A stretch of 46,709 bases of DNA from NCBI GenBank assembly GCA_900316455.1, contig ONCX01000015.1, positions 1 to 46,709 on the forward strand, in the 5' to 3' direction. Origin of the DNA: an uncultured Eubacteriales bacterium (GTDB lineage: Bacteria > Bacillota > Clostridia > Oscillospirales > Acutalibacteraceae). This document shows positions 23,886-32,937 of the stretch, piece by piece. The position numbers and the translations under genes are program-made. Below the pieces are notes generated by a model that was not told where the DNA came from, did not search any database, and saw only the letters and a list, made by a program, of their open reading frames with translations. Numbering within the stretch: position 1 is the first letter of the stretch; each line of letters begins with the position of its first letter.

Positions 23886-25805
23886 ATGAGAAATCTTAAA
23901 TACGAATTCACCCGCGTCGGAAGGCGGCTGCTCGACGCGTTCTATTCCGGAAGAGCGCTCGTCGCGCACAATCACTTAGGGGCGCATTTTTCGCTTGAGG
24001 ACGGAATTCAGGGAGTCAGATTCACGGTCTACGCGCCTTACGCCGTAAAAATAGCCGTCGTAGGCGATTTCAACAGTTGGAATGAAAACGCGCATGTTAT
24101 GCGAAAAGTGGATAATTTAGGTATGTATAGCGTATTCGTCCCAGGCGCTGTCAGCGGACAGCTCTACAAGTACCGCGTGTGGCAGGCAGGCGGGGCGGTA
24201 TGCGACAAGGCGGACCCATACGCGCAGATGGGACAGCGCAGACCCTATAATTCCTCGGTCATAATGGAGGTTGACAATTCAGCGTTCACCGACGGCGAAT
24301 GGATGCGCACGCGTTCCCGCTGCTTTGAAAAGCCGCTGAATATATATGAAGTACACCTCGGCGCGTGGTGCAGAAAGCCGGGGTCAAATACCGAGCGCAG
24401 CTGGCACACATACGACGAGATAGCGGAAAGACTCGCCGATTACGCCCTTGCAAACGGCTTCACCCACATCGAATTAATGCCGCTCACCGAACACCCGTTC
24501 GACGGCTCTTGGGGATATCATGTAAGCGGAATGTTCGCGGCGACCTCTCGCTACGGCTCTCCGCAGCAGCTTATAAAAATGATAGACATATGCCACAACA
24601 AGGGCGTGGGCGTGATTCTCGACTTCGTGATGGTGCATTTCGTGCGTGACGGCTTCGGTTTAGGACGCTTCGACGGCACTCCGCTCTATGAATATCCCCT
24701 CGACTTCATGGCGAACAGCGAATGGGATTCCTACAATTACGATTTCTACAAGGGTCATGTGCAGAGCTTTCTGCTCTCGGCGGCATACTTCTGGCTCAAC
24801 ACATATCATATCGACGGACTCCGTATAGACGCTGTGAGCAATATCATATACTGGCAGGGGCAGGCTGAACGCGGTGTCAATCAGGGCGCGGTGGAATTCA
24901 TGCGCCGCTTCAACGACGAGCTTCACGCGGTATTCCCGCAGGTAATGATGATTGCCGAGGATTCCAGCACGTATTACAACGTCACATCACGCTATTCCGA
25001 CCACTGGCACCTCGGCTTCGACTACAAGTGGGACATGGGCTGGATGAACGACACGCTCAAATACTTCGCGATTGACCCGTTCTTCCGGCGCGGAAGCCAC
25101 GAAAAGCTCACCTTTTCCATGGACTACTATAATTCCGAAAATTACCTGCTTCCTTTCTCGCACGACGAATCCTCACACGGCAAGAAGTCGATTCTCGGCA
25201 AGATGTGGGGAGACACAAAGCAGAAATTCGCTCAGTGCCGCGCGCTCTACGTATATATGTTCACTCACCCCGGGAAAAAGCTGAACTTCATGGGCAATGA
25301 ATTCGCACAGCTGGACGAGTGGAAGATTACAGAGGAAATCCACTGGTACGAGCTTCAGAACGAGTACAATTCAAAATTCGCGGCGTTCTTCCGTGAGATG
25401 AGCCAGATATACCGCTGGTACCCGTCGATGTGGGAGATGGATTACAACGGCGTGGGCTTCGAGTGGATAGACCGCACGGACGACTACAACAACATTTTTG
25501 CGTATATAAGGCGCGGCGGCGGTCAGGAAGTCGCCGTAGTGCTGAATCTCTCGACAAATCCGCAGTACAAATACATTCTTGGACTCCCGCATCAGGGAAT
25601 TATCAGAGAAATAATGTGCAGCGACTCGCCCGAATACGGCGGCGACGGACTCACTCACAATCAGCCGCAGGAGATTTCGCCTTATCCGCACGGAACAATG
25701 CCGTGCAGCGTCACCGTCGGCATAGCGCCGCTTTCGGGGCATGTGTTTGTAATCGAAGAACCGGAAGATAAAAAAGAAGAAAATCAGGAGGAAGAAGAGA
25801 ATTAA
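23886..25805 (+). CDS. glgB: 1,4-alpha-glucan branching enzyme GlgB (GH13)
   Basis: 639 residues. An N-terminal CBM48 domain (residues about 30-130, VGDFNSWNENAHVM) precedes the GH13 barrel. Catalytic residues are D315 (GLRIDAVSN), E358 (MMIAEDSS) and D427 (SHDESSHGK), and the region WGYHVSGMFAATSRYG is typical of branching enzymes. It makes alpha-1,6 branches in glycogen. The start ATG at 23886 has only a weak ribosome site. The C terminus ends in an unusual acidic tail (EEPEDKKEENQEEEEN). The patatin gene starts 2 nt after the stop, suggesting coupling. No other glg genes are present here. Confidence 0.95.
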   Translation: MRNLKYEFTRVGRRLLDAFYSGRALVAHNHLGAHFSLEDGIQGVRFTVYAPYAVKIAVVGDFNSWNENAHVMRKVDNLGMYSVFVPGAVSGQLYKYRVWQAGGAVCDKADPYAQMGQRRPYNSSVIMEVDNSAFTDGEWMRTRSRCFEKPLNIYEVHLGAWCRKPGSNTERSWHTYDEIAERLADYALANGFTHIELMPLTEHPFDGSWGYHVSGMFAATSRYGSPQQLIKMIDICHNKGVGVILDFVMVHFVRDGFGLGRFDGTPLYEYPLDFMANSEWDSYNYDFYKGHVQSFLLSAAYFWLNTYHIDGLRIDAVSNIIYWQGQAERGVNQGAVEFMRRFNDELHAVFPQVMMIAEDSSTYYNVTSRYSDHWHLGFDYKWDMGWMNDTLKYFAIDPFFRRGSHEKLTFSMDYYNSENYLLPFSHDESSHGKKSILGKMWGDTKQKFAQCRALYVYMFTHPGKKLNFMGNEFAQLDEWKITEEIHWYELQNEYNSKFAAFFREMSQIYRWYPSMWEMDYNGVGFEWIDRTDDYNNIFAYIRRGGGQEVAVVLNLSTNPQYKYILGLPHQGIIREIMCSDSPEYGGDGLTHNQPQEISPYPHGTMPCSVTVGIAPLSGHVFVIEEPEDKKEENQEEEEN

Positions 25806-25806
25806 C

Positions 25807-26712
25807 ATGGCTCAGGTTTATTCCAGAATAGATGAAATTCCAGCGGGGCAGGCTTCGGAGAGAATTACGGAGGGCTGTCTTGTGCTGGAGGGCGGCGCGT
25901 TTCGCGGCTTATACACGCAAGGCTTTCTTGACGCAATGATGATAAGCGGGCTGAATCTCAGCTGTGTCATAGGCGTATCGGCAGGCGCTTTAGGAGGCAT
26001 GAATTATGTTTCGGGACAGATAGGACGCTCGGCGAGGATAAATCTCACATACAGGCACGACAGCCGATATGTTGGGGCAAGAGCGCTTATCCACAGCCAC
26101 AGCATACTCGACGTGAGCTTTCTCACCGAGGACAGGGGAATAATATCGGAGCCGTTCGACATGGAGAGATTCATAGGCTCCCGGCAGCGTTACATCGCGG
26201 TTGCCACAAACTGTCTGAGCGGGAAGCCGGCGTGCTTTGAAAAGGGCAGGTGCGGAGATTATTTAATGGACGGCGTGCGTGCCTCCGCTACGATGCCGTT
26301 CATTTCGCCCATGGTAATGATAAACGGCACGCCATACCTTGACGGCGGCTGTTCCTGTGCGATTCCATACCGCTGGGCTATGAAGCAGGGGTACAGGAAA
26401 ATCATAGTCATACGCACGCGTGACCCGCAATTCCGCAAGGAGGAGACGAATATCTCTCCCGCGCTCCGCATTTACAGACGCTATCCGCTGCTTGCCGTGA
26501 AGCTGATAGAGAGCAACCGCCGCTATAACCGTCAGTGCGAGGAGATAGAGCTTTTTCACAGGCACGGAAGGCTGTTGCGTCTTGCGCCGTCCAAGCCTGT
26601 AAACGTAGGCAGAGTAGAGCCGGATCTGGAAAAGCTGGGCGAGTTATACTGGTTAGGGTATAATGACTGTGTTGAAGGGCTCGACGAGATAAAAGAATAC
26701 CTTGCACGCTAA
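25807..26712 (+). CDS. Patatin-like phospholipase (RssA/YjjU type)
   Basis: 301 residues with GGAGGAAG upstream, starting 2 nt after the glgB stop. Oxyanion motif GGAFRGLYTQG (residues about 29-39), nucleophile serine in GVSAGALGG (about 56-64), and catalytic Asp in YLDGGCSCAIP (about 179). The length and the C-terminal helical part (YLLAVKLIES-like, GYNDC) match the YjjU/YlbK group of bacterial patatins, which are acyl hydrolases with unknown natural lipid. No signal peptide, so cytoplasmic. Coupling to glgB is odd and not explained by function. Confidence 0.9.
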   Translation: MAQVYSRIDEIPAGQASERITEGCLVLEGGAFRGLYTQGFLDAMMISGLNLSCVIGVSAGALGGMNYVSGQIGRSARINLTYRHDSRYVGARALIHSHSILDVSFLTEDRGIISEPFDMERFIGSRQRYIAVATNCLSGKPACFEKGRCGDYLMDGVRASATMPFISPMVMINGTPYLDGGCSCAIPYRWAMKQGYRKIIVIRTRDPQFRKEETNISPALRIYRRYPLLAVKLIESNRRYNRQCEEIELFHRHGRLLRLAPSKPVNVGRVEPDLEKLGELYWLGYNDCVEGLDEIKEYLAR

Positions 26713-27065
26713 ATAAAGCGCGAAGCACCCAACAAGCGAGCGAATGCGAGCGTGGGAGTCCAGGGGGAACTTGTTCCTCCTGGCAGGGGTCTGGGGGCAG
26801 CGCCACCAGCGGGGGGTGGGGCAGCGCCACACAAGCGAGGCGAAGCCGAGCGAGCGAAACCAGCCAAAAAATACAACGGGGTCAGGCGAATGCAGACGGG
26901 ACTCCCGATTCTCGCGCCAAATGTGCAACGGGGTCAGGCGAATGCAGACGGGACTCCCGATTCTCGCATCAAGCCCGTTTTAAGACGCAGCGCCCAACAA
27001 GCGAGCGTTTTTTCTATTTTTCTATTTTTCTATTTTCTAAAACTTTCATCAAATGGGGTTGAAAA
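26713..27065. repeat. GC-rich intergenic repeat region
   Basis: A 353-nt gap filled with repeats, richer in G+C than the flanks. A near-perfect hairpin lies at 26760-26783 (11-bp arms). A 13-nt GGGGCAGCGCCAC sequence occurs at 26794-26806 and 26818-26830. A 42-nt unit occurs at 26874-26915 and again at 26926-26967 without a mismatch. A 15-mer (CCCAACAAGCGAGCG) flanks the block at 26728-26742 and 26993-27007. An 8-nt CTATTTTT repeat (27014-27037) follows. It looks like a dispersed intergenic element of the kind common in gut Clostridia; no transposase or ORF is credible. Confidence 0.8.
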
Positions 27066-27935
27066 ATGTCGTCACTGTCGGATATAGGTACAATTAAAGC
27101 TATAATGCAAAGGCACGGCTTCTCATTTTCAAAGGGTTTGGGACAGAATTTTCTTGTGAATCCCTCGGTATGCCCCAGAATGGCTGAAATGGGCGGAGCA
27201 AACGCCGATTCAGGCGTGCTGGAAATAGGTCCCGGTATTGGCGTGCTGACCGCCGAGCTTGCCAGGCGCGCAAAAAAAGTCGTCGCAATCGAGCTTGACG
27301 ACAGACTCATTCCTGTGCTGGACGAAACGCTCGCCGGATTCTCCAACGTGAATGTAATTCATGGCGACGCGCTCCGTCTCGACCTCGCCGGAATTATAAA
27401 TGACAATTTCGCGGACTGCCGGAACGTAGCCGTCTGTGCAAATCTTCCGTATTATATAACGTCTCCGATTATTATGGCTCTTCTTGAAAGCAGGCTGCCT
27501 GTAAGCTCCGTCACCGTCATGGTGCAGAAGGAAGCCGCCGACCGCATATGCGCTCCCGTCGGCAGCCGTGAAAGCGGAGCGCTCACCGTCGCAATAAATT
27601 ATTATTCCCAGCCGCGTATGCTCTTCCGCGTAAGCCCGGGCAGCTTCATGCCGCCGCCAAAGGTCACGTCGGCTGTAATTCGCATGGATATCCTGCCCGA
27701 ACCCGAATACGACGTAGGCGACGAAGAAATATTCTTCGCCATGATAAAGGCGGGATTTTCCCAGCGCCGCAAAACGCTCGCCAATTCGCTCACGTCAGGC
27801 GGCTTTCTTTCAAAGGAACAGGCGGCAACGGCTTTGGCTGACGCGGATATTCCTCCGAATTCGCGCATTGAATCTCTGAGTATGGATAAGCTCGCGGAAC
27901 TCTCCGTGGCAATACAAAAATTATGTAAAAATTAA
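27066..27935 (+). CDS. rsmA: 16S rRNA (adenine1518/1519-N6)-dimethyltransferase RsmA
   Basis: 289 residues, the usual KsgA length. SAM motif LEIGPGIGVLTAELA (residues about 52-66), GLGQNFLVN at the N terminus, acidic VAIELDDRL, the catalytic NLPYYITSPI (about 123-132) and the C-terminal domain FSQRRKTLANSL. It dimethylates two adjacent adenines near the 3' end of 16S rRNA during 30S assembly. The ribosome site is weak (GGGGTTG), and the region upstream is a repeat block with an 8-nt simple repeat. Confidence 0.96.
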   Translation: MSSLSDIGTIKAIMQRHGFSFSKGLGQNFLVNPSVCPRMAEMGGANADSGVLEIGPGIGVLTAELARRAKKVVAIELDDRLIPVLDETLAGFSNVNVIHGDALRLDLAGIINDNFADCRNVAVCANLPYYITSPIIMALLESRLPVSSVTVMVQKEAADRICAPVGSRESGALTVAINYYSQPRMLFRVSPGSFMPPPKVTSAVIRMDILPEPEYDVGDEEIFFAMIKAGFSQRRKTLANSLTSGGFLSKEQAATALADADIPPNSRIESLSMDKLAELSVAIQKLCKN

Positions 27936-28029
27936 TTGTAGAATTTTTAAAATATACTGTACAATTTTTGAAATGTGTTGTATAATGAAAGCTGTACAGC
28001 AATCGGATTTTGTGGAGAGGAGCTTTACT

Positions 28030-28887
28030 GTGAACAATGACTTCAAAAAATCGTCCTATGTATTAACTATAATATTTTTTTTCATAGGTATTGCCGCTTT
28101 GGTAGGCGTTTCGGCGGGAAAGTATTTTCAATTTGACGAAATAGTGGTTACTGTCAGCCAGATAGTGTCGCTGCTGGCGTTTTTCATAATATTCATCAAT
28201 TGCATTTACGCCAAGAGCAGGTACAACAACGCGTGCGTAAGATTTGCCGAATACATCATCAACAACCGCCGCAAGGAGTCAGAGAGAAAGTTCGCCGAGG
28301 CTGAACGTATGCAGGAAGTAGAGAACACCGTGCGCGCCGAAGCCCAGCGCGACCGCGAAAAGGCAGTTACAGCCGCTCTTCAGCAGGGTCGCAGCGAGGG
28401 CGCGATGGGCGCGAGGCAGTCCGTACCGGCGCAGCAGGGATTTCCCGTGCCTATGCCAACGCCTGTCCAGTTTCAGCAGCCGGCGCCGTTTCCACAGACC
28501 GCTCAGGTACAGCCACAGCGGTCGGCTCAACAGTTCGCGCCAGCGCCCATGCAGAATTCCGTTCCCGTTCCTGTACAGAGTTCCGCGCCTGCGCAGCAGA
28601 GATTGCCTCAGAGAGTCGCCGCACCGCAGCGTGAGCCGGCAGCGGCTCCAAACGAAGAGGTTCTTTATAATGAATACGGAGAGCCGGTCATGATGCGCCG
28701 CCGCGTGCGAAAGACAGCTTCCTCGCCTGACGGCGAAATGCTTTACGACAAGGACGGCAATCCCGTTGTGCGACGTACTCAGGGATTATGGGAGCCGCTC
28801 GAACAGCGTCACGAGATAGTATTTAAATTTGAAACAGCCCCGGGAATGAGCGTTTCGCAGCCGAACGGACGTGACGGCAGCCGATGA
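28030..28887 (+). CDS. Two-TM membrane protein with coiled coil and Pro/Gln-rich tail
   Basis: 285 residues from a GTG at 28030 with AGGAG 7 nt upstream; an upstream ATG at 27973 overlaps the likely promoter (TATAAT 27981-27986). Two membrane segments near residues 10-30 and 40-60 (VLTIIFFFIGIAALVGV, IVSLLAFFIIFINCIY), then a charged helix (RRKESERKFAEAERMQEVE), a disordered stretch rich in Pro, Gln and Ala (about 120-215), and a tail with two copies of a short motif: EVLYNEYGEPVMMRR and EMLYDKDGNPVVRR. No known family. Its stop overlaps the thioesterase start (ATGA). Confidence 0.78.
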   Translation: MNNDFKKSSYVLTIIFFFIGIAALVGVSAGKYFQFDEIVVTVSQIVSLLAFFIIFINCIYAKSRYNNACVRFAEYIINNRRKESERKFAEAERMQEVENTVRAEAQRDREKAVTAALQQGRSEGAMGARQSVPAQQGFPVPMPTPVQFQQPAPFPQTAQVQPQRSAQQFAPAPMQNSVPVPVQSSAPAQQRLPQRVAAPQREPAAAPNEEVLYNEYGEPVMMRRRVRKTASSPDGEMLYDKDGNPVVRRTQGLWEPLEQRHEIVFKFETAPGMSVSQPNGRDGSR

Positions 28888-29312
28888 ACAAAGCAATCAA
28901 TCCCTACCGTCACACGGCGCAGTATTACGAAACCGACCGCATGGGTATCATTCACCATTCCAATTACATACGCTGGATGGAGGAAGCCCGCATTGACTTC
29001 CTGCGTCAGCTTGACATCCGCTACAGCGACCTTGAGGCAAGCGGACTTGTTTCGCCGATATTCGAGGTCAGATGCCAGTACAGGCGAATGGTAAAATTTG
29101 AGGATATTGTCGCAATCGAGGTCAGTATATTAAAATACACGGGAACCAGACTTACTCTTTCCTACCGTATGACAAACGAAACCTCCGGTGAGCTTTGCTC
29201 TGAGGGGGAAACGACAAGCTGCTTCATGAATTCCGGCGGCAGGCTGATTTCTCTCAAAAAGGATTATCCACAGCTTCATGAATTATTTGAAAAGCTTGCG
29301 GAAAATCAATAA
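28884..29312 (+). CDS. Acyl-CoA thioesterase, 4HBT hotdog fold (YbgC/FadM-like)
   Basis: 142 residues overlapping the upstream gene by 4 nt. The YbgC-type active site is YETDRMGIIHHSNYIRWMEEARIDFL near residues 15-40, with the Asp and His-His-Ser-Asn-Tyr loop. It hydrolyses acyl-CoA or acyl-ACP thioesters; the chain length preferred is not readable. Normal length. A terminator follows 52 nt after the stop. Confidence 0.9.
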   Translation: MNKAINPYRHTAQYYETDRMGIIHHSNYIRWMEEARIDFLRQLDIRYSDLEASGLVSPIFEVRCQYRRMVKFEDIVAIEVSILKYTGTRLTLSYRMTNETSGELCSEGETTSCFMNSGGRLISLKKDYPQLHELFEKLAENQ

Positions 29313-29363
29313 ATAATTACGTTCCGCCGTCAGGAGGATAATGAAAAATTTGTAAGAAACATT

Positions 29364-29404
29364 ACAACCAGAGATCCGATAGATCGGGTCTCTGGTTGTT
29401 TTTT
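29364..29404 (+). terminator. Intrinsic terminator after the thioesterase gene
   Basis: ACAACCAGAGA (29364-29374) pairs with TCTCTGGTTGT, with an inner hairpin, followed by T-rich 29398-29404. Confidence 0.92.
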
Positions 29405-29410
29405 CACGAG

Positions 29411-29478
29411 TAAAATAAAAAACGCGCCCTATATTTCCGATAATGTTTTTATGATTCTTTGTCGGAAATATAGAGCGC
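29411..29478 (-). terminator. Terminator of the acidic-repeat gene
   Basis: A 17-nt arm at 29424-29440 pairs with 29462-29478 (one mismatch); read on the minus strand it is followed by GTTTTTTATTTT (complement of 29411-29423). Confidence 0.85.
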
Positions 29479-29526
29479 ATATCAGAAAAAATCTAATGGA
29501 GAAAAATTAATGATAACTATTGAGAA

Positions 29527-30900
29527 TTATTTATCTGACGGAGATGCGGTATTTTCAGATGATTTGGCTTTATCAGAAGAAAAATCAAACGGAAGCCACG
29601 AGAAATCAAGATTTTCGGTGTTGATGTAATCCGGATTCTGGCTTTCAATACGGTAAGTTACATCGGAATAAGAACCGGTTTCCGCCATCTTGCTGTAACA
29701 AGCGTAAAGAGCTATTCCGTCCTCGGAATTATACACATACACCTCGCTGCCTTTCTTGGGAGCCGGTACGCATTTTTCCACTAATGCTGTGTACGCAGTT
29801 ATAAAAGCATTGTCACTGCTCTTAATGCCGTCAGATAATCCCGACATTACATTTCCAAGGAGCAATATGCACGTTACGCTTGGCTTAACCTGATCGTTTA
29901 CGGACGGATCATATGTAATATCCATGGAAACTATCTTGCCCAGACGTATGTCGGCTTTAATATTAAGCATATTGTTGAATTTTGATATTGTATTTCCACG
30001 CTTGAGAGCGGCTATGTCTTCCTCGCTCAATGAACATTCCTCATCGCTCATGGAAACAGGATCCGCGCCCAACATTGCTCCGAGAGCAAATTGATTCGTA
30101 TTGCAGGCATTGAAGCGGTCAGAAAACGATGCTACAGTTACTCCGATATCTCTCTTTACTGTCAATCCCATCCATACTGCTCCAACTATTAAGCCTATGG
30201 TGACAAAACACGTCACAAGCATGGTTATTAACGCTGCTTTGCCCGAAACAATTGTTTTAGGACGCGGCGAATCGTCGTAATCCAGATAATCGTCTTCATC
30301 GACTTCTTCAACCGTCTCGTCTTCATCGACTTCTTCAACCGTCTCGTCTTCATCAGCTTCTTCAACCGTCTCGGCTTCTTCGGCTTCTTTAACCGTCTCA
30401 GCTTCTTCGGCTTCTTCTACCGTCTCGGCTTCTTCGGCTTCTTTAACCGTCTCAGCTTCTTCGGCTTCTTCAACCGTCTCGGCTTCATCAGCTTCTTCAA
30501 CCGTCTCGGCTTCTTCGGCTTCTTCTACCGTCTCAGCTTCTTCGGCTTCTTCAACCGTCTCAGCTTCTTCGGCTTCTTCTACCGTCTCGGCTTCTTCGGC
30601 TTCTTCTACCGTCTCGGCTTCTTCGGTTTCTTCAACCGTCTCAGCTTCTTCGGCTTCTTCTACCGTCTCGGCTTCTTCGGCTTCTTCTACCGTCTCAGCT
30701 TCTTCGGCTTCTTCAACCGTCTCAGCTTCTTCGGCTTCTTCTACCGCTTTGTTCTCTACGTTCTCTTGCGTTTCGTCAGAAGTATAATTTGCTTCTGATG
30801 CTTCCGTTTCATCGGATGACATATCGAAATTGTCAAATGCCTCTACAGCCTCATCATTATCTTCGGCGTCAGTGTTTAAATCCTTTTTAAAATCGGACAT
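29527..30900 (-). CDS. Membrane-anchored protein with about 17 acidic nonapeptide repeats
   Basis: 457 residues from the ATG at 30900 (AAAGGAG upstream; the ATG at 30921 precedes that site). Residues about 50-210 are tandem copies of VEEAEEAET with variants VEETEEAET, VEEADEAET, VKEAEEAET and VEEVDEDET, encoded by a 27-nt repeat at about 30291-30745. One membrane helix follows (ALITMLVTCFVTIGLIVGAV), then a folded domain of about 190 residues outside the membrane (if the acidic part is inside) that I do not recognise (NACNTNQFALGAMLGADP). The highly negative tail would be cytoplasmic. No signal peptide. It stands between two terminator-bearing units. Confidence 0.82.
   Translation of the reverse strand: MSDFKKDLNTDAEDNDEAVEAFDNFDMSSDETEASEANYTSDETQENVENKAVEEAEEAETVEEAEEAETVEEAEEAETVEEAEEAETVEETEEAETVEEAEEAETVEEAEEAETVEEAEEAETVEEAEEAETVEEADEAETVEEAEEAETVKEAEEAETVEEAEEAETVKEAEEAETVEEADEDETVEEVDEDETVEEVDEDDYLDYDDSPRPKTIVSGKAALITMLVTCFVTIGLIVGAVWMGLTVKRDIGVTVASFSDRFNACNTNQFALGAMLGADPVSMSDEECSLSEEDIAALKRGNTISKFNNMLNIKADIRLGKIVSMDITYDPSVNDQVKPSVTCILLLGNVMSGLSDGIKSSDNAFITAYTALVEKCVPAPKKGSEVYVYNSEDGIALYACYSKMAETGSYSDVTYRIESQNPDYINTENLDFSWLPFDFSSDKAKSSENTASPSDK
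30291..30745 (-). repeat. 27-bp tandem coding repeat
   Basis: About 17 copies of a 27-nt unit inside the preceding gene, encoding VEEAEEAET. Copies differ by a few substitutions, mostly at CAG/CGG-type third positions, with no frame-breaking change. Confidence 0.9.
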
Positions 30901-31007
30901 TTTGGTTTTTTCTCCTTTCACTGTATGAATAAATTCTTATCGCCTATCTATTTTGACACAACTTAATCAAAAAAACAAGTGTTTCATTTAATTTAATTAA
31001 TAATTTT

Positions 31008-31577
31008 TTATGCGTCGCGGAAGAATTCACGTGCGTCATACATATATTTTATCCCTGAGAATACGGTCGCACCGACAGCAGTGTAAAGCATAATGTATGA
31101 CAATATCATGAGCCAATGACCCGCAAAGGACGGAATAAAGCTGAATTCACCGCAGGCTTTGCCGCAGAATACTCCCACAAGAGCAATCATCTGAGTCACG
31201 GTCTTGATTTTACCCCATATATTAGCCGCGATGACCTTGCCCTTGTCCGCAGCAATCATGCGCATAGATGTGACAAGAAATTCACGAAAAAGAATCACTA
31301 CTACTACCCACGCTCCGCATATATTCTCCTGCACAAAGCATATCAGCGTGGACATTATAAGCATTTTATCCGCGACAGGATCCATCAGCTTTCCAAAGTC
31401 GGTAACAAGATTGTACTTTCGTGCGATCCTGCCGTCCAGCATGTCGGTCAGCGAGGCGGCGCCGAAACAAAGACCTCCGATGAGCCAGCGAAAGGGTATT
31501 CCGTCGGCAAGAAGGAACACCATTACCACGGGTATAAACAGCACTCGCAGCAGCGTAAGTTTATTCGGAAGATTCAT
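31008..31577 (-). CDS. pgsA: CDP-diacylglycerol-glycerol-3-phosphate 3-phosphatidyltransferase
   Basis: 189 residues. The CDP-alcohol phosphatidyltransferase signature is DMLDGRIARKYNLVTDFGKLMDPVADK at residues about 44-70 (key residues D, D-G, A-R, G, D, D). Several membrane helices surround it. It makes phosphatidylglycerol phosphate, the first step toward PG and cardiolipin. It follows rimO by 31 nt on the minus strand; rimO-pgsA is a common pair in Firmicutes. Confidence 0.94.
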   Translation of the reverse strand: MNLPNKLTLLRVLFIPVVMVFLLADGIPFRWLIGGLCFGAASLTDMLDGRIARKYNLVTDFGKLMDPVADKMLIMSTLICFVQENICGAWVVVVILFREFLVTSMRMIAADKGKVIAANIWGKIKTVTQMIALVGVFCGKACGEFSFIPSFAGHWLMILSYIMLYTAVGATVFSGIKYMYDAREFFRDA

Positions 31578-31608
31578 ACATCATTCCCCTTAAAATATTT
31601 TATACGAG

Positions 31609-32937
31609 TTATATGAGCCGTCCGACCAGATCACAGTCCATAAAATCAGTTATCTCAACGGTTACAAATTCACCCGCACGGAGCTTTCTGCCGTCCGTAT
31701 CAAAAAATATCTTGCCGTCTATTTCAGGAGCCTCTCCCTGAGAACGTCCGTAGTAGCATTCCGCCAGTCGGTCAAAGCCTTCGGTCATGACCTCGATTTT
31801 CCTGCCGGTCATACTTTCACTCCACTTGTCAATGACACGCGACTGTTCGTCAATTATAGAAGCCTCGCGCATGGAGGCGGTTTCCGCGTCAACCCTGTCG
31901 GGAAGATCAAAAGCGGGAGTATTCTCTTCTGCCGACCAGATAAAGCAGCCGAGTTTTTCAAACTTTATCTCGCGGACAAAGCTTACAAGATCCTCAAAAT
32001 CTTCCTGCGTTTCACCCGGAAAAGCAACCATAAGCGTTGTTCGCAGCGTTATTCCGGGCACTTTCTCACGTATATGTTCTATTAGGTGTGTGAGCGAATC
32101 CCTGCTTCCCGGACGTCGCATAGCCCTCAGCACATGTTCACTTGAATGCTGAATGGGCATATCTATGTATTTGCAGATTTTAGGTTGAGCAGCGATAATG
32201 TCGAGAAGCTCGTCGGTTATCTTTTCTGGATAGCAATACAGCAGCCTTATCCATTTCAGACCTTCCACCCCGCACAGCCTGACAAGCAGCTCCGGAAGCA
32301 TTCTTTTGCCGTAAATATCCGAGCCGTACTCTGTGGTATCCTGTGCAATAAGCGTAAGCTCCCTCACTCCCTTAGAAGCAAGCTGACTTGCTTCCTCCAC
32401 AAGCTCTTCGATAGGACGGGAACGAAATCTGCCGCGTATCTCAGGTATCGCGCAGAACGCGCATTTGTTATTACAGCCGTCGGCTATTCTGAGGTAACTG
32501 TAAAAAGGCAGCGTTGTCCGGACGCGCCTGCCGCACATCTGAAGTTCTTCCTTTTCACCGTAAAGCCCGAATCCTCTTTCCTCTGAAATACGCTCCAATA
32601 TCTCCGCGATTCTGTGATTAGCGCCTATGCCCACTACCGCATCAACTTCAGGCAGTTCCTCCAGAACCGCGTCACGATAGCGTTCCGCCATACAGCCGGT
32701 AACTATCAGGGCTTTGATTCTTCCCTCCTTTTTGAGTGAGGCAAGCTCCAGTATCTCCTCGATAGCTTCTGATTTTGCGCTTTCTATGAAGCCGCAGGTA
32801 TTGACTATGGCAACATCTGCCATAGCGGCGTCCTCAACCAGATCATACCCCGCGTCTGCAAGACGACCGAGCATAAGCTCCGCATCCACCTGATTTTTCG
32901 GACAGCCCAGACTGACCATTCCAACTCTGACGGACAT
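31609..32937 (-). CDS. rimO: Ribosomal protein S12 methylthiotransferase RimO
   Basis: 442 residues with AAAGGAG upstream of the ATG. UPF0004 domain with three cysteines (SLGCPKN, NTCGFI, TGCMAERY), radical-SAM motif CNNKCAFCAIP near residue 152, and a C-terminal TRAM domain. It uses two [4Fe-4S] clusters and SAM to methylthiolate the conserved aspartate of S12. The AT-rich 257 nt upstream (32938-33194) hold no recognised element. Confidence 0.96.
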   Translation of the reverse strand: MSVRVGMVSLGCPKNQVDAELMLGRLADAGYDLVEDAAMADVAIVNTCGFIESAKSEAIEEILELASLKKEGRIKALIVTGCMAERYRDAVLEELPEVDAVVGIGANHRIAEILERISEERGFGLYGEKEELQMCGRRVRTTLPFYSYLRIADGCNNKCAFCAIPEIRGRFRSRPIEELVEEASQLASKGVRELTLIAQDTTEYGSDIYGKRMLPELLVRLCGVEGLKWIRLLYCYPEKITDELLDIIAAQPKICKYIDMPIQHSSEHVLRAMRRPGSRDSLTHLIEHIREKVPGITLRTTLMVAFPGETQEDFEDLVSFVREIKFEKLGCFIWSAEENTPAFDLPDRVDAETASMREASIIDEQSRVIDKWSESMTGRKIEVMTEGFDRLAECYYGRSQGEAPEIDGKIFFDTDGRKLRAGEFVTVEITDFMDCDLVGRLI

